From positions 620,001 through 684,000 of the forward strand of contig NZ_JAJAVE010000001.1 of assembly GCF_020532675.1 (NCBI RefSeq): 64,000 nucleotides of DNA, written 5' to 3'. This document shows, in pieces, positions 9,598-18,512 of this stretch (its first letter is position 1; every line of letters begins with the position of its first letter). Below the pieces are notes generated by a model, which had not been told where the DNA came from, searched no databases, and saw nothing but the letters and a program-made list of their open reading frames with translations. This stretch comes from Methylobacillus gramineus (GTDB lineage Bacteria; Pseudomonadota; Gammaproteobacteria; Burkholderiales; Methylophilaceae). Position numbers and translations under genes: made by a program.

Positions 9598-10656
9598 ATG
9601 AGCCAGACCACTACTCCTATTACTCTCACAATTACTCAAGAGCTCGGCGGCCTGCGCCTGGATCAGGCTTTGCAAAAGCTGATGCCCGAGCATTCACGTT
9701 CTCGTATACAAGGCTGGATCAAGGATGGCCTGGTGACGATTGCCAATGAAACGCCTACGGCAAAGTTAAAGGTCTGGGGTGGGGAGAGGATTGAGATTAT
9801 TCCTCAGGCTGCACCAGAGACCAAGGCTTTCAAAGCCGAGAATATTGCCATTGATGTGGTATATGAGGATGAGCATATTCTGGTGCTCAACAAGCCTGCT
9901 GGCTTGGTGGTCCATCCAGCTGCAGGGAACTGGGAAGGCACGCTACTTAATGCTTTGCTCTATCACGCGCCTCAGCTGCAGGATATACCGCGGGCGGGTA
10001 TCGTGCATCGGCTGGACAAGGATACCAGCGGCTTATTGGTCGTTGCCAAGACCCTCGCTGCGCAGACTCATTTGGTACGTCAGTTGCAGGCGCGCACAGT
10101 CAAGCGTGAGTATCGCACCATTGTCTGGGGACAAGTATGGCGTAATGGCAGGATTGACCAGCCCATAGGTCGCCATTCCCATGCTCGGACCAAAATGGCG
10201 ATCAATCGCATGGGCAAGCCTGCTGTGACCCAATATGAAGTGCTGGATCGATTTAGCGTGCATACCTATATGCGATGTATGCTGGAAACTGGGCGTACAC
10301 ACCAGATCCGCGTGCATATGCAGTATCTGAAAGCGCCTATTGTGGGTGATCCGGTGTACGGCATTCGTGGCATCCTGCCTTTACGTCAAATGTCTGCAAA
10401 TCTGCGCGATGTGCTACTGAATTTCAAGCGCCAGGCCCTGCATGCCATTCGGCTTGGTTTGATCCATCCAGCAACAGGTGAGGCCATGGAGTGGCAGGTT
10501 GAGCTTGCAGCTGATATGAAAATGCTGCTGGAAGCCATGCGCCAGGAAAATCTGCCACAAGAAGAAGCTGAGCCAGTCTTTGTCTATGAGTATGACGAGA
10601 GTGAGGAGGAGGACGAGGGCGAAGAGTGGCTGGAAGAGGACGAGGATGTTGAATGA
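9598..10656 (+). CDS. rluD: 23S rRNA pseudouridine(1911/1915/1917) synthase RluD
   Basis: A 352-residue RluA-family pseudouridine synthase. It has an N-terminal S4 RNA-binding domain (about 15-75), then the catalytic motif HRLDKDTSGLLVVAK with the nucleophile Asp at about 140, and the substrate-binding GRTHQIRVH. An odd feature is a strongly acidic carboxyl tail (YDESEEEDEGEEWLEEDEDVE) that goes beyond the usual end; the acidity may be structural or regulatory. The stop codon overlaps the beginning of pgeF. Confidence 0.94.
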   Translation: MSQTTTPITLTITQELGGLRLDQALQKLMPEHSRSRIQGWIKDGLVTIANETPTAKLKVWGGERIEIIPQAAPETKAFKAENIAIDVVYEDEHILVLNKPAGLVVHPAAGNWEGTLLNALLYHAPQLQDIPRAGIVHRLDKDTSGLLVVAKTLAAQTHLVRQLQARTVKREYRTIVWGQVWRNGRIDQPIGRHSHARTKMAINRMGKPAVTQYEVLDRFSVHTYMRCMLETGRTHQIRVHMQYLKAPIVGDPVYGIRGILPLRQMSANLRDVLLNFKRQALHAIRLGLIHPATGEAMEWQVELAADMKMLLEAMRQENLPQEEAEPVFVYEYDESEEEDEGEEWLEEDEDVE

Positions 10657-11380
10657 GCATGGATTGATCATTCCAGATTGGCCTGCTCCTGCCAATGTCA
10701 GGGCAATCCAGACCTCGCGTGCAGGTGGAGTCAGCAAGGCTCCCTACCGCAGCCTGAATCTTGGTATGCATGTCGGGGATAACCCGCTGGACGTAGCCAA
10801 CAATCGCCAGTTGCTCAATCGCTACGTGCCAACAGAGCCTGTATGGCTTAATCAAGTGCATGGCATACACGTAGTTGATGCGGCTACTGCCAGTTGTGTC
10901 CCTGATGCTGATGCTACTTTTGCTAATAGCAGAAATACTGTGTGTGCCGTGATGACGGCAGATTGCTTGCCTGTACTACTTTGCGATAAGGCAGGCACTA
11001 TGGTGGCGGCTGTACATGCTGGTTGGCGCAGCTTGCTGGATGGCGTGATAGAAGAAACGGTAGCTGCCATGATCACGCCCGGCGCAGAGCTGTTGGCCTG
11101 GCTTGGCCCAGCTATTGGCCCGCAGGCGTTTGAGGTGGGCGATGAAGTCAGGCTAGCGTTTATTGCCAAAGACGCGGCGGCAGTGGACGCCTTCAGGCCT
11201 AGGTTGGAAGGCAAGTGGCTGGCTGATATCTTTAGGCTGGGGCGGCAACGTCTTGCCAATGTAGGCGTGACTAGCGTCTATGGGGGAGGTCTGTGCACCT
11301 ATAGCGAGCCGGAGCGTTTTTTCTCATTTCGCCGTGATCAGGCGACTGGCCGTATGGCCAGCCTGATCTGGCTGGAATAA
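10646..11380 (+). CDS. pgeF: PgeF (YfiH) family purine nucleoside phosphorylase/peptidoglycan editing factor
   Basis: A 244-residue protein of the YfiH/PgeF (formerly multicopper polyphenol oxidase) family. Signatures are RAGGVSKAPYRSLNLGMHVGD near the N-terminus, NQVHGIHVV, TADCLPVLLCD, HAGWRSLLDGV and a C-terminal GGGLCTYSEPERFFSFRRD. The conserved His/Cys residues bind zinc. Family members act on purine nucleosides and edit peptidoglycan precursors. I chose ATG 10646, which overlaps the rluD stop by 11 bp; an in-frame upstream ATG at 10580 would add 22 residues inside the acidic rluD tail. The rluD-pgeF pairing is conserved in Proteobacteria. Confidence 0.9.
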   Translation: MLNEHGLIIPDWPAPANVRAIQTSRAGGVSKAPYRSLNLGMHVGDNPLDVANNRQLLNRYVPTEPVWLNQVHGIHVVDAATASCVPDADATFANSRNTVCAVMTADCLPVLLCDKAGTMVAAVHAGWRSLLDGVIEETVAAMITPGAELLAWLGPAIGPQAFEVGDEVRLAFIAKDAAAVDAFRPRLEGKWLADIFRLGRQRLANVGVTSVYGGGLCTYSEPERFFSFRRDQATGRMASLIWLE

Positions 11381-11391
11381 AAACTACAATT

Positions 11392-11817
11392 TTATTGTTG
11401 CTCTACTAACGGAATACCTTCACCGCCTGCATAGAACACAATCAGCTCGGCAGGGCTGTTTCCTGTATATCCACGATGCACACTATGCACCATTTCTGGC
11501 AGGGCTTGGCCTTGCTTCAGGTGCATGGTTTCTCCTGTGGTCTGTTTTTCTACAGTAATTTCGCCAGACAGAATATAGGCCACATTGGGTACGGGGTTGC
11601 TGTGCCAGGGGAGGGCTGTGTTGGCAGGAATGACAAAGCGCATCACGCTTAACTCGGGTTTTCCGCCCGGATACTTGGCATAAGATCTGCCATCCCAGGC
11701 GTTAAAACTTCTTAATACTGGCTCAACTTTTAACTCAGTTTGAATTTCAGCTGCGATCACGCTATTGCACATAAAAAGTGCAGCCATGCACCAAAATGAC
11801 CATATAGTTCTCATCAT
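11392..11817 (-). CDS. Secreted cupin-domain protein
   Basis: A 141-residue protein with a predicted signal peptide (MMRTIWSFWCMAALFMCNSVIAAE, cleavage near residue 23) and a single cupin domain. The cupin core shows ALPWHSNPVPNVAYILSGEI (motif 1) and HSVHRGYTGNSPAELIVFYA (motif 2), with several histidines that could bind a metal. No specific function can be assigned. It lies convergent to pgeF and 77 bp downstream of the VOC gene, at the far end of the heme island; it may or may not belong to that operon. Confidence 0.7.
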   Translation of the reverse strand: MMRTIWSFWCMAALFMCNSVIAAEIQTELKVEPVLRSFNAWDGRSYAKYPGGKPELSVMRFVIPANTALPWHSNPVPNVAYILSGEITVEKQTTGETMHLKQGQALPEMVHSVHRGYTGNSPAELIVFYAGGEGIPLVEQQ

Positions 11818-11894
11818 GCCTACTCCTTACGTTGATGCCATGCAATCATGGGAATACATCAAGGAGAAAAGCAAGGATCAAGCCATCAGGTGAT

Positions 11895-12260
11895 TCAGAT
11901 ATTCTGGCCTATACGCCACAATACACCGCTTGGGTCTGAAAACACGAAGTCGCGCATGCGCCAGGGCTGATCTACCAGCTCTGATATCTTGCTGCCATAT
12001 TTTTCGGCGATGCCCGATTGTTGAACGGCGTCATACCAGGCAGATACATCCTCCACCAACAGGTGCATCATGAAGTTGTCAGCATAGGGCTGGACATAAA
12101 AATCCTGCAGCAAGAAGGCGCAGTGCTGAAAACAGAAGTAAGCCACGCCACCGCCTTCTGAACGTTTCTCAAAACCAATGTCCAGATAGAACTGCTGTGA
12201 AATGGCAAAATCCTTAGCAGGGATAAATGTCTTGATTTCTACCGCGTTTAAATTGGCCAT
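11895..12260 (-). CDS. VOC-superfamily (glyoxalase/bleomycin-resistance-like) protein
   Basis: A 121-residue single-domain vicinal-oxygen-chelate protein: N-terminal VEIKTFIPAKDFAISQQFYLDIGF, central HLLVEDVSAWYDAVQ and C-terminal DFVFSDPSGVLWRIGQNI. These match the paired beta-alpha-beta-beta-beta units of glyoxalase/dioxygenase-like proteins. Substrate is unknown. The start lies only 16 bp downstream of hmuV on the same strand, so it is probably cotranscribed with the heme transport genes; a link to heme or oxidative chemistry is only a guess. Confidence 0.75.
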   Translation of the reverse strand: MANLNAVEIKTFIPAKDFAISQQFYLDIGFEKRSEGGGVAYFCFQHCAFLLQDFYVQPYADNFMMHLLVEDVSAWYDAVQQSGIAEKYGSKISELVDQPWRMRDFVFSDPSGVLWRIGQNI

Positions 12261-12276
12261 GCGTTACCTTCAAAAT

Positions 12277-13065
12277 TTAATGATTGCGTCTGGCGGCTAT
12301 CATCGGAGTGCCGCCATCGGGATGTTTGAGCAGCACACAGGGTAGATCAAAACAGGCTTCTACCGCTGCTGGGGTCATGACCGCTTCCACACGGTCCATC
12401 GCTTGCAGCTTGCCATCTCGTAGCAGTGCAATACGGTCAGCATATTGTGCGGCAAGGTTGAGGTCATGCACGATTGCGACCACGGCGACATCGCCCTTGT
12501 TAGCCCATTTTCTTGCGATGCCAAGAATACGGTGTTGTTGACGGGGATCCAATGCGGCGGTGGGTTCATCAAGCAACAGTAGCCTGGGGTTTATTGTCGT
12601 TTCCCAAATTTGAGCCAGTACGCGTGCCATTTGTACCCGTGCTTGTTCCCCTCCAGACAGGGTGGAGTATATTTGGTGAGCCAAGTGTGTCGCATCCACT
12701 TCCAGCAGGGCTGCCTCTGCAATCAGGCTGTCCACTTCGCGGGCAGCACCTTGATGGTGAGGATGACGGCCCAGTAATATGATTTCTAGCGCAGTATAGT
12801 CAAAGCCGACTTCGCCGCGTTGCTGCATCAAGGCTCGCTGACGAGCAAGCTGTAGCAAGTTCCAATCACTGAGTGCCTTACCGTCCCAGCGCACCTGGCC
12901 TCGCGTGGGAGATAATTCCCCGCATAGCAGGCGCACCAGTGAGCTTTTGCCTGCACCATTGGGGCCACAGATGGCAACAAACTCGCCTGGGCTAATCGTG
13001 AAGCTGATATCGGTGAGCAGGGTTTTCCCGCTTATGTCCAACCCAGTATTGATAACTTCTAGCAT
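12277..13065 (-). CDS. hmuV: Heme ABC transporter ATP-binding protein
   Basis: A 262-residue ABC ATPase of the iron-siderophore/heme class. Walker A is GPNGAGKSSLVRLL at about 34-47, the signature LSGGEQARVQMARVL, Walker B LLLLDEPTAALDP and the H-loop VHDLNLAAQYAD. It sits immediately after hmuU and hmuT in the order T-U-V that is typical of heme uptake operons. The product energises transfer of heme from the periplasm to the cytoplasm. Confidence 0.92.
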   Translation of the reverse strand: MLEVINTGLDISGKTLLTDISFTISPGEFVAICGPNGAGKSSLVRLLCGELSPTRGQVRWDGKALSDWNLLQLARQRALMQQRGEVGFDYTALEIILLGRHPHHQGAAREVDSLIAEAALLEVDATHLAHQIYSTLSGGEQARVQMARVLAQIWETTINPRLLLLDEPTAALDPRQQHRILGIARKWANKGDVAVVAIVHDLNLAAQYADRIALLRDGKLQAMDRVEAVMTPAAVEACFDLPCVLLKHPDGGTPMIAARRNH

Positions 13066-13074
13066 GATGAGTTC

Positions 13075-14175
13075 CTATAACCCTATCTTGCGCCGCATGC
13101 GGAAAAGCAGTGCCAGGAAGAAGGGGACGCCAAGCAGGGCAGTAATGATACCGACCGGAATTTCAGTTGGCACTGCAATCGTGCGGGCCAGCAAGTCAGA
13201 TAATAATACGAGGATAGCCCCGACCAAGCCGCAAGCTGGCATCACAACTCGCTGATCTGGCCCCACTGCAAGCCTCACCAGATGCGGCGCTACCAAACCG
13301 ATAAAACCGATAATGCCAGTCACTGACACGACAGCGCCAACCGCAAGTGCAATACAGGCAATGCAAATCTGGTTCAGCTTGCGTACTGAAACTCCCAGTA
13401 GGCTAGCCTGCACCTCCCCCAATGCTAAGGTGTTCAGCGCACTGGCCTGCTTCAACAGAACAATCACTGCAAGGCCGCCCAGACAGGCGACCATGCCCAC
13501 CATGGGCCAGGTGGCTGCACCGAGGCTACCTAGTGACCAGAAGTTGAGGGAACGCATTTGCAGGTCTGATGCCATGAAGGTCATCAGACCGATCAATGCG
13601 CCGCAGAGCGAGCCTATCGCAATACCCGCCAGCAGCATCAAGGCAATCGAGGTGCGGCCCTGGCGGGTGGATATGATGAAAATTAATATAGTCACCAGCA
13701 GGCTGCCGATAAAGGCAAAAATTGGCAGGGCGAATTCACCTATGCTTTCTTGCAGCGCTAGCATCCAGCTTCCACCTAATACGATGGCAAGAGAAGCAAA
13801 TAAAGCGGCCCCTCCGGAAACGCCCACCAGGCTTGGTTCGGCAAGGGGGTTGCGCAGCAATGCCTGCATGGCCGCGCCTGATACTGCCAACGTCACTCCT
13901 GTCAGCACACCTAATCCCAGTCTGGGCAAGCGGATATTCCATAACACCATGGCTTGCTGTCTATATTCCTGAGGAATATCCTGCCAGCCCGCTGAAAATG
14001 GAGGGGTTGCTAATAGTTTGATCACCTGCAGGGGAGGAATATGCACTGCCCCTGTACCTGCAGCCAGCACAATGATGAGTAGGAGTACTAATCCCAGGAG
14101 CAGCAGTATTTTGCTTCTGGCGTGAATGCTGCGTCTTGCCTTCAAGGGCAGTGGGATGGTGCTGACACTACTCAT
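13075..14175 (-). CDS. hmuU: Heme ABC transporter permease (FecCD family)
   Basis: A 366-residue polytopic membrane protein with about nine to ten hydrophobic helices. FecCD signatures include PRLGLGVLTGVTLAVSGAAMQALLRNPLAEPSLVGVSGGAALFA and the C-terminal GIITALLGVPFFLALLFRMRRK that contacts the ATPase. The N-terminus carries a basic leader (KARRSIHARSK) before the first helix. Its start overlaps the end of hmuT by 4 bp, showing tight coupling of periplasmic binder and permease. Confidence 0.92.
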   Translation of the reverse strand: MSSVSTIPLPLKARRSIHARSKILLLLGLVLLLIIVLAAGTGAVHIPPLQVIKLLATPPFSAGWQDIPQEYRQQAMVLWNIRLPRLGLGVLTGVTLAVSGAAMQALLRNPLAEPSLVGVSGGAALFASLAIVLGGSWMLALQESIGEFALPIFAFIGSLLVTILIFIISTRQGRTSIALMLLAGIAIGSLCGALIGLMTFMASDLQMRSLNFWSLGSLGAATWPMVGMVACLGGLAVIVLLKQASALNTLALGEVQASLLGVSVRKLNQICIACIALAVGAVVSVTGIIGFIGLVAPHLVRLAVGPDQRVVMPACGLVGAILVLLSDLLARTIAVPTEIPVGIITALLGVPFFLALLFRMRRKIGL

Positions 14176-15011
14176 GGCTTGCGTATGGCCTGGGCCAACT
14201 CCGTCACTGCTTCAGGCAGTCGGGGATTGAAACCCAGTAGATACTGCGTATCCATGCTGATGATGCGTCCAGATTTTCCTGCAGGGGTCATGCTGATGCC
14301 TGGCGTTTTGAGGAAATTTTGCAAGCCACCGCTGGCTTCCAGGCCTTCCTTGGTGGTGACAATCACATCAGGTGCTGCTGCCACTAAGGCTTCGGCGGTA
14401 AGAGGACGATAACCTTTGTATTGGCCTGCCATCACGTTTTCGCCATGGGCGAGTTTGATGATGGCATTGGCAGCAGTTTCATCACCAGCCACCTGTGCCC
14501 CTCGGCCAGAGTTATTCATGACGAAAAGCACCCGTGGCTGACCTGGCAGCCCGGCTAGTTTGCTTTCTGCCTGTTTCCAGGAAGACTCATATTGGCTGGC
14601 CAGTTTTTCGGTATTGCTTGCATTGAGTTCCTTACCTATCGCCCGGATGTCAGCAGCAACCTGTTGAGGGGTATGGCTACCATCGCTTAGTTGTACCACT
14701 TTGATACCGGCATTCCGCACTTGATCCAACACGTTACGCGGGCCAGCTCCGGCTTCGGCAATAATGATGCTGGCATTGGTCGAAACCAGCCCTTCAGCTG
14801 AAAGCGTACGCATATATCCGACCTTGGGGAGCTTAAGGGCTGCCTCTGGATAGACGCTGGTAATGTCGTTGGCAATGATTTCATTGCCTTTGCCTAGCGC
14901 ATACACAATCTCGGTGACGGCACCGCCTATCGTCAGCAGTCGCTCAGCCGCCTCTGTAGCAGGGCTGATTAAAGAGATGCCAATGGCTAATACGATATAC
15001 CAGCGTTTCAT
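14172..15011 (-). CDS. hmuT: Periplasmic heme-binding protein
   Basis: A 279-residue substrate-binding protein with a signal peptide (MKRWYIVLAIGISLISPATEAAE). The mature part starts RLLTIGGAVTEIVYALG and contains VGYMRTLSAEGLVST; the tyrosine of this GYMR motif is the heme-iron ligand in the HmuT/PhuT family. It lies between hmuS and hmuU. The role is to carry heme across the periplasm from the TonB receptors to HmuUV. Confidence 0.9.
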   Translation of the reverse strand: MKRWYIVLAIGISLISPATEAAERLLTIGGAVTEIVYALGKGNEIIANDITSVYPEAALKLPKVGYMRTLSAEGLVSTNASIIIAEAGAGPRNVLDQVRNAGIKVVQLSDGSHTPQQVAADIRAIGKELNASNTEKLASQYESSWKQAESKLAGLPGQPRVLFVMNNSGRGAQVAGDETAANAIIKLAHGENVMAGQYKGYRPLTAEALVAAAPDVIVTTKEGLEASGGLQNFLKTPGISMTPAGKSGRIISMDTQYLLGFNPRLPEAVTELAQAIRKP

Positions 15012-15029
15012 CCATACTCTCCTTCAGTT

Positions 15030-16073
15030 TCAGGCCAGGGCAGGGAGCTGGGCCACGATGTTACGCCAAGCTTCAAGTTCGGTTTTGCCAGGTTTACGCT
15101 CACCGAAGAATTGCGCCATGATCTCACCATGTTGGTCGAATACTTCCAGTGAAGTCACCGTGCCATCTTCTGTAGGTTTCTTGACTACCCAGGACTCCAC
15201 AATCAGGTCTGTGCGTAGATGCAGGTTGAATGATTCATCCAGCACATTGATCCATGGTCCCATTTCCTTCACGTTCTTGATCGGCCCAGTATGAATCTGA
15301 ATATTGCCAGGATTGCCGACAAAACACATGATGCTGGTGCCATCCGCAGCTGCCGCTTCCAGCATGAGCTTGGTGGCATTATTGAGCACCTTATACGCAT
15401 GCCCTTCAGGTGCCAGTCGTAAGCCTTGAGTCCGAGCCACCCCAAATTTTCGCAGCAACATAAAGAAATCGTGTGTGTCCTTCATAGCCAGCCAGGCGCT
15501 GGCGAAACCTGCTGCGTCGATTTCGCTATCTGGCTTGACTGCAGGAGCTGGTTTGGCAGCTTCAATTTGCTGGCCCGGTGTCTGGTCATCACTACGATAT
15601 TTTTCTACCAGCTCATGCCAGCCTTCTACATTGCTGAAGTCTTTCAGATGGATTTTATGAATGGCTGTGCCAGTGGCGTCGTAGAACTGCAGGCTGCGTT
15701 GCGTGCCTTTTTCGGATTCTTCGCTGACCGCATAGCCATGCTTCCATTGCGAATAAAAAATGCGCAGATCGATATCGGGGCCGACTACCAGGCCTACGTG
15801 GTCGTAGGAGATATTCTCGTAAGTCCCCAGCTTTTCATGCACGGTGCTTTCATTACGGGTCAGCGCCATGACACGACCCAGTTTTGGCACATCCGCAATA
15901 ATCTCATTGAACGGGCCATTTAAGCGTATCGCTTCGTGACCAATCGCATTGGCAATGGCCTGGCCCTCGCTGATACCAATCGCTTGTGCGGCCTCACGAT
16001 TACGTAGTTTTTGTTCTTTTTTTGCGATGTGAAAAGCCTGGTATTGCTGTTCTGATGTCGAGAGCTGGTTCAT
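15030..16073 (-). CDS. hmuS: Cytoplasmic heme-trafficking/degrading protein (HemS/ChuS/PhuS family)
   Basis: A 347-residue protein built of two similar halves, as in ChuS/HemS/PhuS. The N-half has RNREAAQAIGISEGQAIA and NISYDHVGLVVGPDIDLRIFYSQW; the C-half repeats the pattern with MCFVGNPGNIQIHTGPIKNV and FNLHLRTDLIVESW. Family members accept heme from the ABC transporter and either break it down or pass it to a heme oxygenase. It lies between TonB receptor 1 and hmuT. No separate heme oxygenase gene is seen nearby. Confidence 0.92.
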   Translation of the reverse strand: MNQLSTSEQQYQAFHIAKKEQKLRNREAAQAIGISEGQAIANAIGHEAIRLNGPFNEIIADVPKLGRVMALTRNESTVHEKLGTYENISYDHVGLVVGPDIDLRIFYSQWKHGYAVSEESEKGTQRSLQFYDATGTAIHKIHLKDFSNVEGWHELVEKYRSDDQTPGQQIEAAKPAPAVKPDSEIDAAGFASAWLAMKDTHDFFMLLRKFGVARTQGLRLAPEGHAYKVLNNATKLMLEAAAADGTSIMCFVGNPGNIQIHTGPIKNVKEMGPWINVLDESFNLHLRTDLIVESWVVKKPTEDGTVTSLEVFDQHGEIMAQFFGERKPGKTELEAWRNIVAQLPALA

Positions 16074-16120
16074 GCTGATTCCTCGTTGTTAGCGCTTAAT
16101 TTAAAGAGATATTAGGACTA

Positions 16121-18427
16121 TTAGTAAATAAATTCTGCATAAAACTTGATATTGCGACCAGGAGCTGCCAAGCCGAGTTGCCCGGCGAAACCACCATCCA
16201 GGTTATAAAACTTGTCGGCCAGGTTCTCACCCACCAGCCTGAAATTCATACGTTTGCTGGGCGCCCAGCGTAAGCCAGCATTGAATAATTCGTAGCCGGA
16301 TTGTACTTCCACGCCTGAGGTCGGGCCAGGTACATCCGCGGAGTAGTAACGATCAGAGACATGGCGGTAATTCAAGTTGATATCCCAGTGTTCCCCTAGC
16401 TTACTGCCTAACACCAGGTTGAATGTATCGCCGGGAATGGTGTAGAGGTGGTTCGACACCTTGGCGTTGAAATAGTAAATCTTGCCATCTATGCGTGAAT
16501 AACCGGCCTGCATATAGAAATTACGGTAATACAGACTGTTTTCGAATTCAAAGCCGTTGCGGATTTCCAGGGAGTCCTGCAAACCGCTTTCCTGAATCAG
16601 ATTACTGGTATGGCTACGGAACAAGGTGCCTTTGGCATGTAATTCAATCGCTTGGCCAAACAAATTCGGATGAGTGTAACTAAGGCCTGCTTCGGTATTT
16701 TCCACGCGCTGTGTTTTGTAGACGCTATCGCAGGATCCGCCATCGGCTGGGCAGGAGCTGGCGCTTTGCAGTTTGCGCGAGCCATCACGACCACTATTGG
16801 CCCATAACACACTGATAGGCACCACACGGAAACCCTGCGCGTAGTTAGTAAATAGAGTCAAGTGACGGGGAACTGCGTCGAATGCCAGGCCTAGATTAAA
16901 GATTTCCTCACTTATATTGATCTTGGATGCCTGATTTTCAGATGCCAGCATGCCCTTGGTTTCGCCTGTGGCCTGGAGTTCGATAAAGTCCCGGCGATAG
17001 CCTGGGGTAATGGTCAGTTGTTTGTAGCGGAACTCAGGCTGGATATAAAAAGAGCGGGTTACCTGGCTGCCGGTCGCGGGTTCCTGTGAGACGGAGCTTG
17101 AGGCAGGATTGCCATAACTACGCTCAAGGTCGCGCTCCTGCTTGAAGTATTGCAAGCCAGTCAGCAAGGAAATTCTGATGTCCTTGTTTTCATAAACACG
17201 GGCGGTATTGGCAATATCGAAATTCTTGTTCTTGAAATTATAGGCATCAAGTCTGTCACCACGGCAACGGTTTGCGGAGATGGTGGGCGAGAGCGGAAGA
17301 TTGGTGCTGTTGCTATATGCCGTATAGCCTATGCAGTGAGAAGCAGCGTTGTTGGAATTGCCTATCCAGCCAAAGGGCAGGGTTTCATCTTGCTTTGTGT
17401 GACCTATGCCCAGCGTGGCCTTGAGATTAATCCAGGGAGTATCCGGGGTAAAGTGGATGGTCTGGGCGATGGTTTCCTCATCAATCGCGCGTAATACATA
17501 AGGACTGCTGGTGAACAGCGAAGCAGTGACGGTATCGTAAAGTTGTACAGTCGGGCTTTGTACCAGCTTGCTCAGGGAAGTGGAAATACGTAACGAATCT
17601 ACCGGAATAATGGTGAATTTATAAAGTTCAGCTACGGTACCAACCTGGGAGTTAGCGAGTTTTTCACCATCGCCTTGCGTGATGTCATTTGATTGACGAT
17701 TGGTATAGCTATAGAGCAGGTCTATGCGTTCATGGGGTCGGGCATAGGCAATATATGAACGAAGGTATTCATCGTTGTTATTTCCATAGCCGAACTTGAC
17801 TCTGCCACCTACGCTTTGGCCTAGTAGTAAGAAATCCTCGGCATCCTTGGTCACTGTCTTGACAGCACCACCCAGAAAGCCTGAATTGTTGCTGATTTGT
17901 GGGCCACGACTGATCTCTATCGATTTCAGCAGATCAGGCTCGATATAGGTGCCCTTGGAGCGATACTTGTCATAATTCTTGATCACCCCATCAACAGAGA
18001 CGGCCACATCGGTTTCGGTATAGCCACGGATATTGAAGGCCATCCCATTTAGACGAGGTCCACCGGCGATATTGACACCTGGTGTCCCACGCACGGCATC
18101 AAATACCGATGAAGCCTGCATGCGTTGCAGATCTTCAGCGGTTATCTTGGTAATGGATTGTGTAGGGTTGACGCGCTCCTCGCGGATGCGGCTGCTTTTT
18201 ACGCTGACTTCGGGCAAGGTGTTCACTTCTGGGCTACCAGCTTTGCTGGTTGCGTTTGGACTCCGCGTCGGGTCGGGGGCTTGGGTAGACTGTTGAACGG
18301 GTTCACTTGCTTGTGCCAGCTCATTCTCCTCATCCGCTGCCAAGGCCTGCGGCGCTGGTTGGGATAGCAGGACTGCTAATACCAAACATAGATGGAAATA
18401 AGCGATACTAGGGCTGGCAATGGTCAT
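16121..18427 (-). CDS. TonB-dependent heme/hemoprotein receptor 1
   Basis: A 768-residue outer-membrane receptor. A signal peptide (about 1-30) is followed by an acidic/proline-rich stretch, a candidate TonB box (LPEVSVKSSRI) and a plug domain (AVRGTPGVNIAGGPRLNGMA, VSVDGVIKNYDKYRSKGTY, IEISRGPQ). The 22-stranded barrel ends in ...RNIKFYAEFIY with an aromatic terminal residue. The heme-receptor FRAP...NPNL region is altered here to FRVVP...HPNL, and the intervening loop holds a cysteine pair (SSCPADGGSCDSVYK). It lies 85 bp after PEP-CTERM protein 1 and just upstream of hmuSTUV, so heme or a heme protein is the likely ligand. Confidence 0.88.
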   Translation of the reverse strand: MTIASPSIAYFHLCLVLAVLLSQPAPQALAADEENELAQASEPVQQSTQAPDPTRSPNATSKAGSPEVNTLPEVSVKSSRIREERVNPTQSITKITAEDLQRMQASSVFDAVRGTPGVNIAGGPRLNGMAFNIRGYTETDVAVSVDGVIKNYDKYRSKGTYIEPDLLKSIEISRGPQISNNSGFLGGAVKTVTKDAEDFLLLGQSVGGRVKFGYGNNNDEYLRSYIAYARPHERIDLLYSYTNRQSNDITQGDGEKLANSQVGTVAELYKFTIIPVDSLRISTSLSKLVQSPTVQLYDTVTASLFTSSPYVLRAIDEETIAQTIHFTPDTPWINLKATLGIGHTKQDETLPFGWIGNSNNAASHCIGYTAYSNSTNLPLSPTISANRCRGDRLDAYNFKNKNFDIANTARVYENKDIRISLLTGLQYFKQERDLERSYGNPASSSVSQEPATGSQVTRSFYIQPEFRYKQLTITPGYRRDFIELQATGETKGMLASENQASKINISEEIFNLGLAFDAVPRHLTLFTNYAQGFRVVPISVLWANSGRDGSRKLQSASSCPADGGSCDSVYKTQRVENTEAGLSYTHPNLFGQAIELHAKGTLFRSHTSNLIQESGLQDSLEIRNGFEFENSLYYRNFYMQAGYSRIDGKIYYFNAKVSNHLYTIPGDTFNLVLGSKLGEHWDINLNYRHVSDRYYSADVPGPTSGVEVQSGYELFNAGLRWAPSKRMNFRLVGENLADKFYNLDGGFAGQLGLAAPGRNIKFYAEFIY

Positions 18428-18464
18428 CTTTGCTCGAAATACATCATCTTCAAATGGATACTGG

Positions 18465-18494
18465 CTCTGGCATACAGCAGGCTATATGCCAGAG
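18465..18494 (-). repeat. 10-bp perfect inverted repeat between PEP-CTERM gene 1 and receptor 1
   Basis: CTCTGGCATA at 18465-18474 and its exact complement TATGCCAGAG at 18485-18494 enclose a 10-base loop. The hairpin lies 19 bp past the stop of the PEP-CTERM gene and 38 bp before the receptor start. It has no U-tract on the transcribed (minus) strand, so it is more likely an intercistronic mRNA-stabilising or attenuating hairpin than a classical terminator. A similar hairpin stands at the other PEP-CTERM/receptor junction (23452-23491). Confidence 0.7.
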
Positions 18495-18512
18495 TATTCA
18501 ATAGCTCAAAGT

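Noticed and set aside
13313-13972. A 219-codon open frame on the plus strand inside hmuU
   Set aside because: It lies fully antisense to a well-supported permease, encodes a low-complexity Ala/Pro/Thr-rich product and has no family resemblance; it is a codon-bias shadow.
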